The notes under the pieces: model-generated
What the model was told of the DNA's origin: nothing
The model's input: only the letters and a program-made list of their open reading frames with translations
The model's database searches: none
Translations under genes and position numbers: made by a program
In this document: in pieces, positions 1 through 9,172 of the stretch
Numbering within the stretch: position 1 is the stretch's first letter
Layout: every line of letters starts with the position of its first letter
Assembly (NCBI RefSeq): GCF_000967265.1
Contig: NZ_KQ033885.1
Coordinates: 1,345,538-1,409,537 of the forward strand
Direction of reading: 5' to 3'
Length of the DNA stretch: 64,000 nt
From: Bifidobacterium mellis
GTDB taxonomy: Bacteria > Actinomycetota > Actinomycetes > Actinomycetales > Bifidobacteriaceae

Positions 1-281
1 ACTGGGATCAATTCCATACGCCCGCAAATCTGGCCAAATCAATCTGCATCGAAGCCGCCGAGCTCTTGGAATGCTATCAGTGGGGGGATGATCCCAGGGA
101 CGGAGATGAGGGCCACGTGACCGACGAACTGGCTGACGTGCTCACCTATTGCATCCAGCTGGCGGATCGGCTGGATCTGGACATGGACCGAATCATCATG
201 GACAAACTGCAAAGGACGGCCGAGAGGTATCCGGTGGCAACCTCACGCGGCTCCAGCCGGAAATACCGGCCCCTGCAGTAG
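1..281 (+). CDS. MazG-like nucleotide pyrophosphohydrolase, 5' end cut off
   Basis: The reading frame is already open at base 3, so the gene starts before the window and only the last ~92 codons are seen. The visible part has the all-alpha NTP pyrophosphohydrolase signature: EAAE, then about 25 residues later ELAD, which gives the EXXE...EXXD magnesium-binding pattern of the MazG/dCTPase fold. The opening WDQFHTPANLAKS and the closing KLQRTAERYP also fit short single-domain MazG-like proteins. Such enzymes hydrolyse non-canonical or excess dNTPs to the monophosphate plus pyrophosphate. The substrate cannot be told from this fragment. It converges on the HAD gene with a 10-base gap. Confidence 0.8.
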   Translation, partial: WDQFHTPANLAKSICIEAAELLECYQWGDDPRDGDEGHVTDELADVLTYCIQLADRLDLDMDRIIMDKLQRTAERYPVATSRGSSRKYRPLQ

Positions 282-291
282 GCGGATCGAT

Positions 292-1065
292 TCAGCAGGT
301 CTGCGCAGCCGACGGCCCCGACCGTCCGAGTCGCTTGGCGATCAGTGCGGATAGATCATCCAAGGTGACTCCCCGATAGCTGTTTATGGAAGCGAACTGA
401 GGGCCTGACGAGGTGTCGACCGGGTTGGTGCCGGTATAGGCCACAGTGGTGGCTCCTGATGCCACAGCCGAAGTGATGCCGGTCAAGGTATCCTCGAAAG
501 CCAGGCAGGAGGCCATCAGATCAGGGCTGTTGATGCCCACCAGACCGGCCGCATGCAGATAGGGGGCAGGATCGGGCTTCTGGGCCAGCCCATCATCCCC
601 GCAAACATAGTCGGCAAAAGCCCCCTTGGGTGCCTTGGCGACCACAGCCTGAGCCATGCGGCGTGGCGAAGTAGTGACCAGAATCGAAGGGATGCCAGCC
701 TCAACCAGGTCTGTCAGGATGGCACGAACCCCTTCGATCCATGGCATGTGACGCTCCTCCATGGCGATTACCCCATCGATCAACAAATCCGGAATCTGGT
801 CCTCAGGAAGGTCAAGACCACGCTCCCGCATTAACCTTGCCACTTTGGTGAGAGGTTTGCCGGAAACCTGCCAGCCCATGTCGGCATTCCAGTCCCCCCC
901 ATGCTCGCGCACCAGATCGACCTCCGCCTGATGCCAGTAGGGCTCTGAATCGATCAAGGTTCCGTCCATGTCCCAGAAGACCGCAAGCGGTCGGTGACCC
1001 ATATCAGACCGGGCTTTGTCAGTCGACCCGGCACGGCTTTCTTCCCTTTTATGCTCCATGTTCAT
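292..1065 (-). CDS. HAD-superfamily phosphatase (beta-phosphoglucomutase-like)
   Basis: A 257-residue HAD hydrolase. Motif I is DMDGT at residues 32-36 (Asp nucleophile and Asp acid/base), followed by a helical C1-type cap. Motif II is VTTS near residue 130, motif III is the Lys of AQKPDP near 163, and motif IV is the acidic pair in AFEDT. The order and the cap type fit the subfamily of beta-phosphoglucomutases and small sugar or nucleotide phosphatases. The true substrate is unknown. The ATG at 1065 has an AGGGTGA ribosome site about seven bases upstream. The first ~25 residues are charged and precede the core, so a start further in is possible. Confidence 0.85.
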   Translation of the reverse strand: MNMEHKREESRAGSTDKARSDMGHRPLAVFWDMDGTLIDSEPYWHQAEVDLVREHGGDWNADMGWQVSGKPLTKVARLMRERGLDLPEDQIPDLLIDGVIAMEERHMPWIEGVRAILTDLVEAGIPSILVTTSPRRMAQAVVAKAPKGAFADYVCGDDGLAQKPDPAPYLHAAGLVGINSPDLMASCLAFEDTLTGITSAVASGATTVAYTGTNPVDTSSGPQFASINSYRGVTLDDLSALIAKRLGRSGPSAAQTC

Positions 1066-1114
1066 GCATTCACCCTATCGGCAAGGCTCGTCTTGAGAAT
1101 AGCGCTGCTGCGCA

Positions 1115-1393
1115 TTACTTGGCATGAAGATCCGGCCATGGATCAGGTAGCAGCTCATCCAGACCCAGATTAAGCACTTGAGCAACTGCCATTATGTTGA
1201 TCAAACTGGGATTGGCTGGGCTCCCGGGTCGCGACTGACCATGCTCCAACTGTTGATATGCGAATCGGGAAAGGTTGGCATTATAGGCGACGAACTCTTG
1301 GCTGTAATGTAAAGCCGTCCTTCGGCGTTGTATGTTCAAGCCTAATACCACGGCGTATTCCGCCCACCCGCTCGGTACTTGAGAATGTGCCAT
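1115..1393 (-). CDS. Small XRE-family helix-turn-helix regulator
   Basis: A 92-residue protein that is almost entirely one HTH_3 (Cro/C1-type) DNA-binding domain. The N-terminal helix (GLNIQRRRTALHYSQE) is followed by the recognition region NLSRFAYQQLEHG and the closing helices with LGLDELL. It has no sensor or enzymatic domain, so any ligand or partner is unknown. It sits 49 bases upstream of the HAD gene on the same strand and might be co-transcribed with it. No clear Shine-Dalgarno precedes the ATG, and the DNA upstream is unusually AT-rich for this window. Confidence 0.75.
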   Translation of the reverse strand: MAHSQVPSGWAEYAVVLGLNIQRRRTALHYSQEFVAYNANLSRFAYQQLEHGQSRPGSPANPSLINIMAVAQVLNLGLDELLPDPWPDLHAK

Positions 1394-1472
1394 ACAGCCA
1401 AAGTAGGAACAAAGAGTGAATTATCGTGCTTTACCAGTAATACTATATTTGTAAGGCATTACGGGTTTATAA

Positions 1473-1748
1473 ACAAGGAAGAATTCTCAAACTCTGCCTT
1501 GCATCAACAATGAATTTGTCGCTGTTCAAGCTACTGCGTTGCTTGTAGTAGCACCTGGATATGGATATTTCTTCGTCATCGGAGCCAACAGTCTTTTTGG
1601 TATCGACACGCAGACACCCGACTGGATGCTGATACCTTTGGTCCAACTGGCCGTCCTGCATCTGGAGGCTCAGGCGATCTACCGTCACACCAGGAATCCC
1701 TATCTGGGTGGCATCATAACTGCGATTATGGTCACCGTGATGACCTGA
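1473..1748 (+). pseudogene. 3' remnant of a membrane protein, possibly the C-terminal part of a membrane-bound alpha/beta hydrolase
   Basis: An open stretch of about 90 codons with no good start codon; the only one is a TTG at 1539. It encodes hydrophobic sequence ending in QAIYRHTRNPYLGGIITAIM. A segment with an aromatic-Arg-x-Thr-x-x-x-YLGG pattern at the very end recalls the C-terminal membrane part of large hydrolase-like proteins in lactobacilli and bifidobacteria; that resemblance is from memory. An in-frame stop (TAA, 1470-1472) lies just upstream. I read it as the decayed end of a longer gene, not a functional small protein. It is the only content found in the 476-base gap between the XRE gene and dnaG apart from a terminator. 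Confidence 0.45.
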
Positions 1749-1781
1749 ATCAACTCCCAGCTCTACTTCTCCGCCTTACAG

Positions 1782-1850
1782 GAAACTAAAAACCCAAGTC
1801 CTTCCCGCCCCTGTTCGGAAGCAAAGATGTCAACAAGGACAGGGAGGACT
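1782..1850 (-). terminator. Intrinsic terminator of dnaG
   Basis: Read on the minus strand just after the dnaG stop, an arm beginning AGTCCTCCCTG pairs imperfectly with CAGGGGCGGGAAGGACT and is followed by TGGGTTTTTAG. A GC-rich hairpin followed by a T run fits a Rho-independent terminator. The loop is long (about 20 bases) and the stem has mismatches. Confidence 0.6.
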
Positions 1851-1869
1851 AACCTATCTGATCACCAGT

Positions 1870-3960
1870 TCACTCGGCGTTGCCGAAGACTTGGTTGCGC
1901 AATTCGTTGCGCTGGGTCTCGTATTGGGTGAGCTGGCCAAGAAGATCGAACTTCTCCTGTCCGTCTGGCAACTGATTCATCCGATGCCTGGCCGATGCAA
2001 TAAGCCGCATGTAGGTGGCGTCCAACAGTCTTGCCAGCAATTCGGAAGCATACTGACGCTCCTCCGGGCTAGGCTGCTTCAGCTGAACATCCGTGTCATC
2101 GGAGTCTGCACCCTGTTCGTCCCCATTATCGCCTTTCTTGGAGCCCGGTACTGAGCCCCTCTGCCTATCCTCCTGCTTATCCAAATTCAGCGGCAAGGGC
2201 ATGACAGCCAACTCGTTGATGGCCGACTCCAGCATGGGCCCGCCCGCCTTGGTCAGATTATGCATCCACAGTCCCTGAGGCGTCTTTTTGTCAGGCAACC
2301 CTCCGGCGGCCTGCACAGCCCGATAGAGCGAGCGGAAAATCGGAACCTCGAAACTTTCCGGACTCAGCTGGCCGAAGGCATCGGATCCGACCGCCCTGGG
2401 AATCTGGATAAGCACGCCCATGAACTGCTGCTCACAGATGAAGACCGAATCATCGATGTGATGATAGCCCTGTCGGAGGGCATCCTCACGCTGTATCCTC
2501 CGGCGTTGCATGGCGTCGTCGCTGCCATGGCCCGCGCGACCTCCCGATTCATTTGCACCGCGGTGAGGAGTGCGGACCGCATAGGCATCCTGGTCCTTTA
2601 CATGCAGCTTGCGACGGGCCCTGTTGACCTCCTGACGCAGCAGATCCAGATCCACCCCGATTTTTCTGGCGGTCTTGCGGGTGTAGGCCCCCACCAGGGA
2701 GCGATCCCTGATCTGCGCCAGGATGGGTGCCACAGCCTTGACAGCCCCCATTTGCCCGGTAGTGTACTGGGTGTCGAACATGGCCACAGCGGTGTCGATG
2801 ACGAAGTCGTACAGCGGCCGGGCATGCTCGACCAATGATCGCACGGCCTCATCACCGTACCGGATACGCAGATCGCAGGGATCCAGATTTTCCCGGGCCA
2901 CCGCTACGAAGGTCTGCGTCAGGAAGCTCCCGTCAAGGCCGAAAGCATGCAGGGCGGCCTTCTGCCCGGCGGCATCCCCGTCGAAGGTGAAGACCACCCG
3001 GGAGCCCTGGACCGGTCCCACCAGTTGGATAGCCCCCAAGGCGTCATCAGAGATGAGTCTACGGACGATCTTGGCGTGGTCCTCGCCGAATGCAGTGCCG
3101 CAGGTGGCTACGGCCGTGTCAACGCCGGCAAGGTGGCAGGCCATGACGTCGGTATAACCCTCCACAATGACCACCTGCCGCTTTTTGACGATGGCATCCT
3201 TGGCCAGGTCGATGCCGTAGAGCACCTGATTCTTGCGGTAGAGCTGGGTGTCCGGCGTGTTGATGTACTTGGCATTGATGCCGTCGTCCTCATAGAGCTT
3301 GCGAGCGCCGAAGCCCAGGGTACGGCCCGTGGAATCCCTGATAGGCCAGGTGACCCTGCCCCGGAAGTAGTCATAGACCCCCCGTTGTCCCTGCCTGGCC
3401 AGACCCGCATCCAGCATCTCCTGCTGGGTGAAGCCCTTGGTAGCAAGATGGCGAACCAGGTTGTCCCATCCTCGTGGAGCGTATCCGCAGCCGAAATGTG
3501 CGCTGTCAGCCTGGGAAAAGGTCCTGCCCGCCAAGAGCTTGCGCGCCGCCAGCGCCTCCTTGCTCATGATCTGCGAGACGAAAAAACGCTGGGCTTCCTC
3601 GTTGGCCTCCAGCAGCCGGGAACGTTTGGACCCGCGGCGCTTGTCCTGGCGGGAGTTTTCATAATGCAGCTCGATCTGGTACTTGTCTGCCAGGATCTCG
3701 ACGGCATCGCCGAACTCGACGTTCTCCTCCTGCTCCACGTAGGTGAAGACATCGCCACCCAGGCCGCAGCCGAAGCAGTGCCAGACCCCCATGGACGGAC
3801 GCACCGAAAAAGAGGGAGACTTCTCGTCGTGGAAGGGGCACAGGCCCATGTAAGTGCCGGAACCTGAAGGCTTCAGAGTCACGCTTTCAGATACGATCTC
3901 ATACAGATCGGCCTTGGCTCTGACCTTCTCGATGTCTTCCTTCTTGATCATTCCGGACAT
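1870..3960 (-). CDS. dnaG: DNA primase
   Basis: This 696-residue primase makes the RNA primers for lagging-strand replication and works with the replicative helicase. Domains in order: a CHC2 zinc finger (CPFH near residues 41-44, CFGCG near 62-66); the RNA polymerase core; a TOPRIM segment with the acidic motif VEGYTDV and, later, FDGDAAGQ; and a divergent C-terminal part, presumably the helicase-binding domain, containing a low-complexity acidic linker near residue 600. Length is slightly above the usual ~600-650 because of that linker. It lies 57 bases downstream of dgt on the same strand. ATG 3960 is used; ATG 3951 is an alternative. Confidence 0.97.
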   Translation of the reverse strand: MSGMIKKEDIEKVRAKADLYEIVSESVTLKPSGSGTYMGLCPFHDEKSPSFSVRPSMGVWHCFGCGLGGDVFTYVEQEENVEFGDAVEILADKYQIELHYENSRQDKRRGSKRSRLLEANEEAQRFFVSQIMSKEALAARKLLAGRTFSQADSAHFGCGYAPRGWDNLVRHLATKGFTQQEMLDAGLARQGQRGVYDYFRGRVTWPIRDSTGRTLGFGARKLYEDDGINAKYINTPDTQLYRKNQVLYGIDLAKDAIVKKRQVVIVEGYTDVMACHLAGVDTAVATCGTAFGEDHAKIVRRLISDDALGAIQLVGPVQGSRVVFTFDGDAAGQKAALHAFGLDGSFLTQTFVAVARENLDPCDLRIRYGDEAVRSLVEHARPLYDFVIDTAVAMFDTQYTTGQMGAVKAVAPILAQIRDRSLVGAYTRKTARKIGVDLDLLRQEVNRARRKLHVKDQDAYAVRTPHRGANESGGRAGHGSDDAMQRRRIQREDALRQGYHHIDDSVFICEQQFMGVLIQIPRAVGSDAFGQLSPESFEVPIFRSLYRAVQAAGGLPDKKTPQGLWMHNLTKAGGPMLESAINELAVMPLPLNLDKQEDRQRGSVPGSKKGDNGDEQGADSDDTDVQLKQPSPEERQYASELLARLLDATYMRLIASARHRMNQLPDGQEKFDLLGQLTQYETQRNELRNQVFGNAE

Positions 3961-4017
3961 GACACCCAGCCTACCGGTTCAGGGCGATGTGTTGCGCCCG
4001 GCATAAATGCCGCAGGC

Positions 4018-5301
4018 CTAGGGGCAGACCAGGGAATGCAGGGCCAGCGCCGAACCGTCGGTCAGGGAGGCCACCTGGTCGATGGCCACCCTCAGGCGTT
4101 CACCATCCGAACCCGCCTGGCGCCAATCCTCCAGGAAGACATCCTCCAGAGCATCCGAGGGGGCTGGCGAGTCGGCCATCATAACCTCAACCAGGTCGGT
4201 CACGATTTTCAGCTGCTCTGCGTGGAAGGGCTCCTTCTCACGGGGAGCCATGACGAAGTAGACGGCAATCCCCTTCAAGGCCACAATCTCGTAGGAGGTC
4301 CGGGCAGGAATGACCAGCCCCGCCGAATACCTGGTCAGCGGGCCTTGGCCGTGGCGGCTTCGGGTGGCCGCCTCCACGGAGTCGGCAAAGCGTCCGATCA
4401 GGTAACTGGTGGTGTTTTTCAACGTAGCCAGGGCCCGGCGTGAACCGTCGAAGCCCGTCGGCAGCATGCCACGGACGGCCTCCAAGGCTCGGACCAACTG
4501 GTCGGCATCCCATCGGTCCCCATACCAGGATCGGGCGGCCCGGACCACGCCATCGATGATCCGGGGCTCAGCCAGCCGTTCAGGCACGAAGGAACCGACC
4601 ACAATGGCGTCCTCCACGTCATGGACGCTGTAGGCGATGTCGTCAGCCAGGTCCATGACCTGGCACTCCATAGGTGTGCTGGCCTGCGGCGCCCCCTGCT
4701 TAAGCCAATGGAAGACCTCCTGGTCGTCCGGATAGACGCAGAACTTGGCGGTCCTCTCCCCCTTGGGATGAGCCGAGGCCTCGGCCAGGGTCCAGGGATA
4801 CTTGACCGCAGCGTCCAGGGCAGCCCTGGTCAGGTTGACCCCTGCTGAACGTCCGTCCGGGTGGAAGACCTTGGGCTCCAGCCTGGTCAGTAGTCGAAGG
4901 GTCTGCGCGTTGCCCTCGAATCCCCCTATATCCGAGGCCAGCGAGGACAGGGCACGTTCGCCGTTGTGGCCGAAGGGCGGATGACCCAGGTCATGGGCCA
5001 GGCAGGCACAGTCCACCACATCGGGGTCGCAGCCCAGCATGGTCCCGATCTGCCGTCCAATCTGGGCCACTTCAAGAGTGTGGGTCAGCCGTGTGCGGGC
5101 AAAGTCGTCAGTGCCGGCGACCAGGATCTGCGTCTTGGCCCCCAACCGACGCAGCGCCGAAGAATGGACCAGGCGCGCCCGATCACGTTCGAAAGGAGTC
5201 CTGCCGCTGGTCTTTGGAGGCTCTGGAGCCCACCTTTCCTGATCCCGGGCGGAATAGCCCTCGGCCAGCAGGCGGGAACCGCCCTCCTCGTCAGTGCCCA
5301 T
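4018..5301 (-). CDS. dgt: dGTPase-family dNTP triphosphohydrolase
   Basis: A 427-residue HD-domain enzyme that splits dGTP (or other dNTPs) into the nucleoside and triphosphate. The HD metal site is visible: HTLEV near residue 74, then the CLAHDLGHPPFGHNGE motif around 100-115. The N-terminal region GRTPFERDRARLVHSSALRRLGAKTQ is the characteristic dGTPase substrate-binding stretch. Length matches the family. It starts 18 bases after the ohr stop and is followed by dnaG; dgt next to dnaG is a common actinobacterial arrangement that joins nucleotide-pool control with replication. Confidence 0.93.
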   Translation of the reverse strand: MGTDEEGGSRLLAEGYSARDQERWAPEPPKTSGRTPFERDRARLVHSSALRRLGAKTQILVAGTDDFARTRLTHTLEVAQIGRQIGTMLGCDPDVVDCACLAHDLGHPPFGHNGERALSSLASDIGGFEGNAQTLRLLTRLEPKVFHPDGRSAGVNLTRAALDAAVKYPWTLAEASAHPKGERTAKFCVYPDDQEVFHWLKQGAPQASTPMECQVMDLADDIAYSVHDVEDAIVVGSFVPERLAEPRIIDGVVRAARSWYGDRWDADQLVRALEAVRGMLPTGFDGSRRALATLKNTTSYLIGRFADSVEAATRSRHGQGPLTRYSAGLVIPARTSYEIVALKGIAVYFVMAPREKEPFHAEQLKIVTDLVEVMMADSPAPSDALEDVFLEDWRQAGSDGERLRVAIDQVASLTDGSALALHSLVCP

Positions 5302-5319
5302 CAGGCGTGTCCGCTCTGT

Positions 5320-5778
5320 TCAGTCCAGATTGTCCACGACCACCACTTCAGTGGGCACATTGCCCGCCGTGGCCTTGGAATAGGGGCAGAGTTCCTGGGT
5401 GCGCTCCACCAGACGGGTGGCCAGATCACGATCGACACCAGGCAGGCAGACCTCGATCAGAGCCTTGATGCCGAAGGACTCGCCCTGGTCACCGAGGGAG
5501 ATATGGGTGCGCACCCTGCTCTGGGCCAGCTTGGTGGCCGGCACGCGCAACTCCTTGCCGGCCAGTCCCATGGCTCCCTGGAAGCAGGCGCCCCAACCGA
5601 TTGCGAAAAGCTGCTCGGGATTGGTGCCCTGGCCCTTGCCCCCCATGGCCTTGGGTGTGTCCAGGTCCAGGGAGAGGTCGGGCTCGTGGCTGTCCGCATG
5701 GCCCTCGCGACCACCGGTGATGTCAGCTACGGCTGTGTATGAGATATTGCTTGGTTCATTTCCTGTATATGTAGTCAT
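5320..5778 (-). CDS. ohr: Organic hydroperoxide resistance protein (Ohr/OsmC family)
   Basis: A 152-residue OsmC-fold peroxidase. The first redox cysteine is in WGACFQGAM (about residue 64) and the second is in CPYSKAT (about 129). The Arg of the family lies in the N-terminal beta region and the GTNPEQLFAIG motif precedes the first Cys. The CPYSKAT form fits Ohr better than OsmC. It would reduce organic hydroperoxides in the cytoplasm, which suits an anaerobe or microaerophile with little catalase. The usual MarR-type OhrR regulator is not seen beside it. Confidence 0.9.
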   Translation of the reverse strand: MTTYTGNEPSNISYTAVADITGGREGHADSHEPDLSLDLDTPKAMGGKGQGTNPEQLFAIGWGACFQGAMGLAGKELRVPATKLAQSRVRTHISLGDQGESFGIKALIEVCLPGVDRDLATRLVERTQELCPYSKATAGNVPTEVVVVDNLD

Positions 5779-5848
5779 AACCTCATCTCACCACTTATGT
5801 TGCCCCTTGACAAGGCCCCAGGTCTAGGTTCTACCTGTGATAGTGGTC

Positions 5849-7243
5849 TCAAAGAATGGATTCAGGGGCAAACAGATGCAGGTCGGAAGGGTTCACCACC
5901 TCGTGCACACCAAGGTAAAGTCGTGGAATCCGGCTACGCAGGCAGGTGAAAATCTCATAGCTGATGGTGTCGGCGGCCCGGGCCCAGTCATCAGCGGTTG
6001 GCTCGGCCTGATCCTCCCCCTGGCCCGGCCCGAAGAGGACAACAGTATCGCCCTCGCTCACTCCCAAATCCGAAGCCATACCCTTCAGATCCAGTACGCA
6101 CTGGTCCATACAGACCCTTCCAGCGACACGAACCAGCCTGGGCCCTTGGCGAGTCATCAGACGGACGGGACCGCCCAGGTGCTCGCGGCCTATGGCACCC
6201 TCGCGGTCGAAGCCCGAGGCTGACCGATGGATACCATCAGCGTAGCCCAGTGGCATGATGGCCGTGCTTGTCGGATTCTCCGTCAGATAGGTACGCCCGT
6301 AAGAGATGCCATGACCGGCCGGCATATCCTTGACGGTGCCCAACTGGGCCTGGAGGGTCATTGCCGGACGCAGACCATAATCGGCCGAAACCCCCATGGA
6401 GGGATCGGGCTCGTAACCGTACAGGCCGACGCCAGGACGGGTCAGGTCATAACGTATCCCAGGACGGGTGAGCGTGGCTGCGGTATTGGCCAGATGCCGG
6501 ATTTCAGGCTTCATGCCTGCGGCGGTCATCCTATCGGAGAACTCCTCGAACAGGGCGATTTGCTCGTCAGTGGACGACACGAACTCGTCAACGTCAGGCA
6601 TGTCGGCCACTGCCAGGTGGCTGAAGAGCCCCACAGGTTCCAACAGACCCTGGGCGGCCAGGCGGGAGAGCTCACGCAGGGCATCCTCGAAGGTTTCAGG
6701 AGTGAAGCCGTTGCGTCCAAAGCCGGTGTCCACCTTGATATGGACACGGGCAGGCCTGCCGATCTGATCTGCCGCCTGCGCCGCCATGTCCATGGTCTTC
6801 AGGGAACCGATGCCCAGGTCGATGTCAGCCTGAATCAGCTGGTCGAAGGGCGCGCGGTCCCCATTGAACATCCAGGACAGAATCCGGCAACGGTCGGGGC
6901 CGATGCCTGCTCGGCGCAGACGCAGGGCCTCGCTGGACTGGGCCGTGCCTAGCCAGGTGGCCCCGCCGGACAAGGCCGCCAGGGCTGTGGGGATGAGCCC
7001 GTGCCCGTAGGCATCGGCCTTGACCACACCCATGACTGCAGCACCGGGGTTCGTGGAATGAACCAGCTTAACCAGGGTGGCCATATTGGCCTTCAAGGTC
7101 CGCAAGTCCACGATGATCTGCCCAGGATAGGCCCGAAGAGCTTGCTCGTAATGCTGCTGGCCCTCGGGCCCGGAAAACCGCCATGCCGGTGCTGCACTCA
7201 ATGTCATGGCCCCATTGTGCGACGCCGCAGCGACGGTCGGCAC
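5849..7243 (-). CDS. alr: Alanine racemase
   Basis: A PLP fold-type III enzyme that interconverts L- and D-alanine for peptidoglycan. The PLP lysine lies in VVKADAYGHG (Lys about residue 74 of the 464-residue form). The second catalytic base region is the Tyr of GISYGRTY. The C-terminal beta domain has VCMDQCVLDL. The protein is longer than typical Alr (~370) because of a ~35-residue N-terminal lead before IIVDLRTLKAN and an insert near the C-terminus. Start: GTG 7243 lies a few bases after the GNAT stop; ATG 7207 is an alternative. Confidence 0.95.
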   Translation of the reverse strand: MPTVAAASHNGAMTLSAAPAWRFSGPEGQQHYEQALRAYPGQIIVDLRTLKANMATLVKLVHSTNPGAAVMGVVKADAYGHGLIPTALAALSGGATWLGTAQSSEALRLRRAGIGPDRCRILSWMFNGDRAPFDQLIQADIDLGIGSLKTMDMAAQAADQIGRPARVHIKVDTGFGRNGFTPETFEDALRELSRLAAQGLLEPVGLFSHLAVADMPDVDEFVSSTDEQIALFEEFSDRMTAAGMKPEIRHLANTAATLTRPGIRYDLTRPGVGLYGYEPDPSMGVSADYGLRPAMTLQAQLGTVKDMPAGHGISYGRTYLTENPTSTAIMPLGYADGIHRSASGFDREGAIGREHLGGPVRLMTRQGPRLVRVAGRVCMDQCVLDLKGMASDLGVSEGDTVVLFGPGQGEDQAEPTADDWARAADTISYEIFTCLRSRIPRLYLGVHEVVNPSDLHLFAPESIL

Positions 7244-7249
7244 CCGCCC

Positions 7250-7900
7250 TCAGACGGCAACCAAATGCTTGGCCGCCCTCTCGCGCTCAGCCAGGTCAAG
7301 GGGCCGATCGTGCCGCTGGTAGGCCACCCGCACGTTCTCGATCTCCTTGTTCTCAGGCATGATGATGTTGCCGCAGCGGGTGAACCCATGAGTCTCCAGG
7401 ATGTGCTGCATGGCATAGTTCTTCAGTCCCGTGTCGGCGCGGATATTCTCGTACCGGCGCATGCTCCAGTCAAGCAGGTCCCCAGCCGCGTGACGCCCCA
7501 GTCCCGAGGCAGCCACCCGATGGATGGTGGTATAGGGCCGGTCGTCAAGCCAGCTGCCATCAATGACCTTATAGTCGGGTTCCGGGTCATGAAAGAGAGC
7601 AAAAACACCGATGATGCGCTCGTGACTGCCCTTGTGCTCGTCCAACTCAGGTTCAGGATAGGCTGGATCCTCAGGAATCTGATCCATGCCAGCTGCATCG
7701 TCAACCAAGAGCATGGTGTGGCCCCCGGCGATGTCCTCACGGATGCGTTCAGGCAGAGGGTACTTGTCCCCCCACTGACGGGGGTTGCCGGTCTCGGCCA
7801 TCCGCTTTCTGGCGTAGGCGTAGACAGGCATGATCGCCTCAAAGTCGTCCATGGTGGCATGACGGATCCAACGTGCAGTCTCCATCGCGTACCTGCTCAC
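7250..7900 (-). CDS. GNAT-type acetyltransferase
   Basis: A 216-residue protein with a GNAT layout. The N-terminal IRHATMDDFEAIMPVYAYAR strand-helix is followed by beta strands ending in a hydrophobic core, then IHRVAASGLGRHAAGDLL as a CoA pyrophosphate-binding region, and MQHILETHGFTRCG as the closing motif. The acceptor is unknown. GTG 7900 has GAGGT seven bases upstream; ATG 7885 is also usable. Its stop lies six bases before the alr start, so the two are probably co-transcribed. Being next to alr does not by itself show a cell-wall role. Confidence 0.8.
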   Translation of the reverse strand: MSRYAMETARWIRHATMDDFEAIMPVYAYARKRMAETGNPRQWGDKYPLPERIREDIAGGHTMLLVDDAAGMDQIPEDPAYPEPELDEHKGSHERIIGVFALFHDPEPDYKVIDGSWLDDRPYTTIHRVAASGLGRHAAGDLLDWSMRRYENIRADTGLKNYAMQHILETHGFTRCGNIIMPENKEIENVRVAYQRHDRPLDLAERERAAKHLVAV

Positions 7901-8031
7901 TGTGGCTACCTCTTTCTCGACCGGTGCGGCAGGGACGAGACCCGCCCCCGCGATTGCCGAAGTACGAGTGTATCCATCAGCAGGCAGTCACGAAGTGAGT
8001 ACGCATTGAGCGAATCGGGGAATAGTTTGGG

Positions 8032-9087
8032 CTATTGTGCACTCTCCTGAACCCGATCTTCCGAGCGCAAACGACGAGCACGGGTCAGGTTGACCACGCT
8101 GTGTCGGCTGACCAGACGGGTTGGCATGACCACATGCCGCTGGAACTCCTTGCCCTGGCGTGCATCAAGAATCATTCCCACCGCCATCCTGGCCATCAAA
8201 TCAAATGGCTGGTCCACCGTGGTAAGAGCGGGCATCAGATAAGAGGATGGATATACGTTGTCGAATCCGACCACAGACAGGTCCTGCCCGGGCTCCAGCC
8301 CACGTTCGCGCGCCGCTCTGTAGATATTGACGGCTGTCAAGTCGTTGCAGGCCAGAATCGCTGTTGGACGATGCGCGCGGTCCAGCAGATCGCAGGCGGC
8401 TTGGTACCCTCTGTCAGGCAAATAGTCTCCCTGCTGAACCATATTTGACGGCAGACCGGCACCAATGGCCGCCAATGCTGCTCGGTATCCAGCCAGTCTG
8501 GCCTGCGCGGATTGCACATTCGCCGGTCCAGCGATAACGCCAATGCGCCGGTGCCCGGCATCAAGAAGGCATTTGGCCGCTTGGTATCCTCCGGTCCAAT
8601 TGTCTAGCGTTATGCTCATGTCCTCATCGCTTACCAAGTCCACCGGATCGACCGCCACTAGGGGAATGCCCCTTGCCTTGAGCACATTCTTGCCCTCCTG
8701 GTCTATGGAGGACATCTGGGTGATCACACCCAGCGGGTTGCGATCAATGATCCCCCTCAGGCATTCCTCGGCACGCCGCTGGTGATCGGTCTGTGTCACC
8801 GTCAGAGCCAAACCGGCATCCAAAGCCCACTTTGAGGCATAACGTATCATCTCGATAGTGCCATTGTTGGCAATATAATCCACAACCAGCTCAATAGTCT
8901 GAGCAATCTTCGTGCTGACAAGCGGATGCGCATAGCCCTCGTCTGCCAAAGCTTTTTCGACTCTTCGACGGGTTTTTGCCGCCACGCCCGGTCGACCGTT
9001 GATCACCTTGGAGACGGTCGAAGCAGAGATGCCGAGCTGCTCGGCTATGGCGCCAACGTGCGGATTGCCTGGTTCCTGTCTGGCCAT
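8032..9087 (-). CDS. LacI-family transcriptional regulator, probably of the fucose genes
   Basis: This 351-residue regulator has a LacI HTH at residues ~10-35 (IAEQLGISASTVSKVINGRPGV) with hinge helix, followed by a type-I periplasmic-binding-protein effector domain (IGVIAGP, DGYLPDRGYQAACDLL region, VVGFDNVYPSSY). It is divergent from the fucose catabolic genes, across a 150-base intergenic region with a promoter-overlapping inverted repeat. This makes it the likely repressor, responding to L-fucose or an intermediate (inference). ATG 9087 is chosen because AAAGGA lies five bases upstream; the ATG at 9102 would include that ribosome site inside the coding region. Confidence 0.9.
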   Translation of the reverse strand: MARQEPGNPHVGAIAEQLGISASTVSKVINGRPGVAAKTRRRVEKALADEGYAHPLVSTKIAQTIELVVDYIANNGTIEMIRYASKWALDAGLALTVTQTDHQRRAEECLRGIIDRNPLGVITQMSSIDQEGKNVLKARGIPLVAVDPVDLVSDEDMSITLDNWTGGYQAAKCLLDAGHRRIGVIAGPANVQSAQARLAGYRAALAAIGAGLPSNMVQQGDYLPDRGYQAACDLLDRAHRPTAILACNDLTAVNIYRAARERGLEPGQDLSVVGFDNVYPSSYLMPALTTVDQPFDLMARMAVGMILDARQGKEFQRHVVMPTRLVSRHSVVNLTRARRLRSEDRVQESAQ

Positions 9088-9172
9088 GTGCGTCCTTTCC
9101 ATTACCCACCAATCGTAACCAAGGAAGCAGCGAAAGCATCCACGTCAGATTTAGAATTTTTACATTTCTAAT

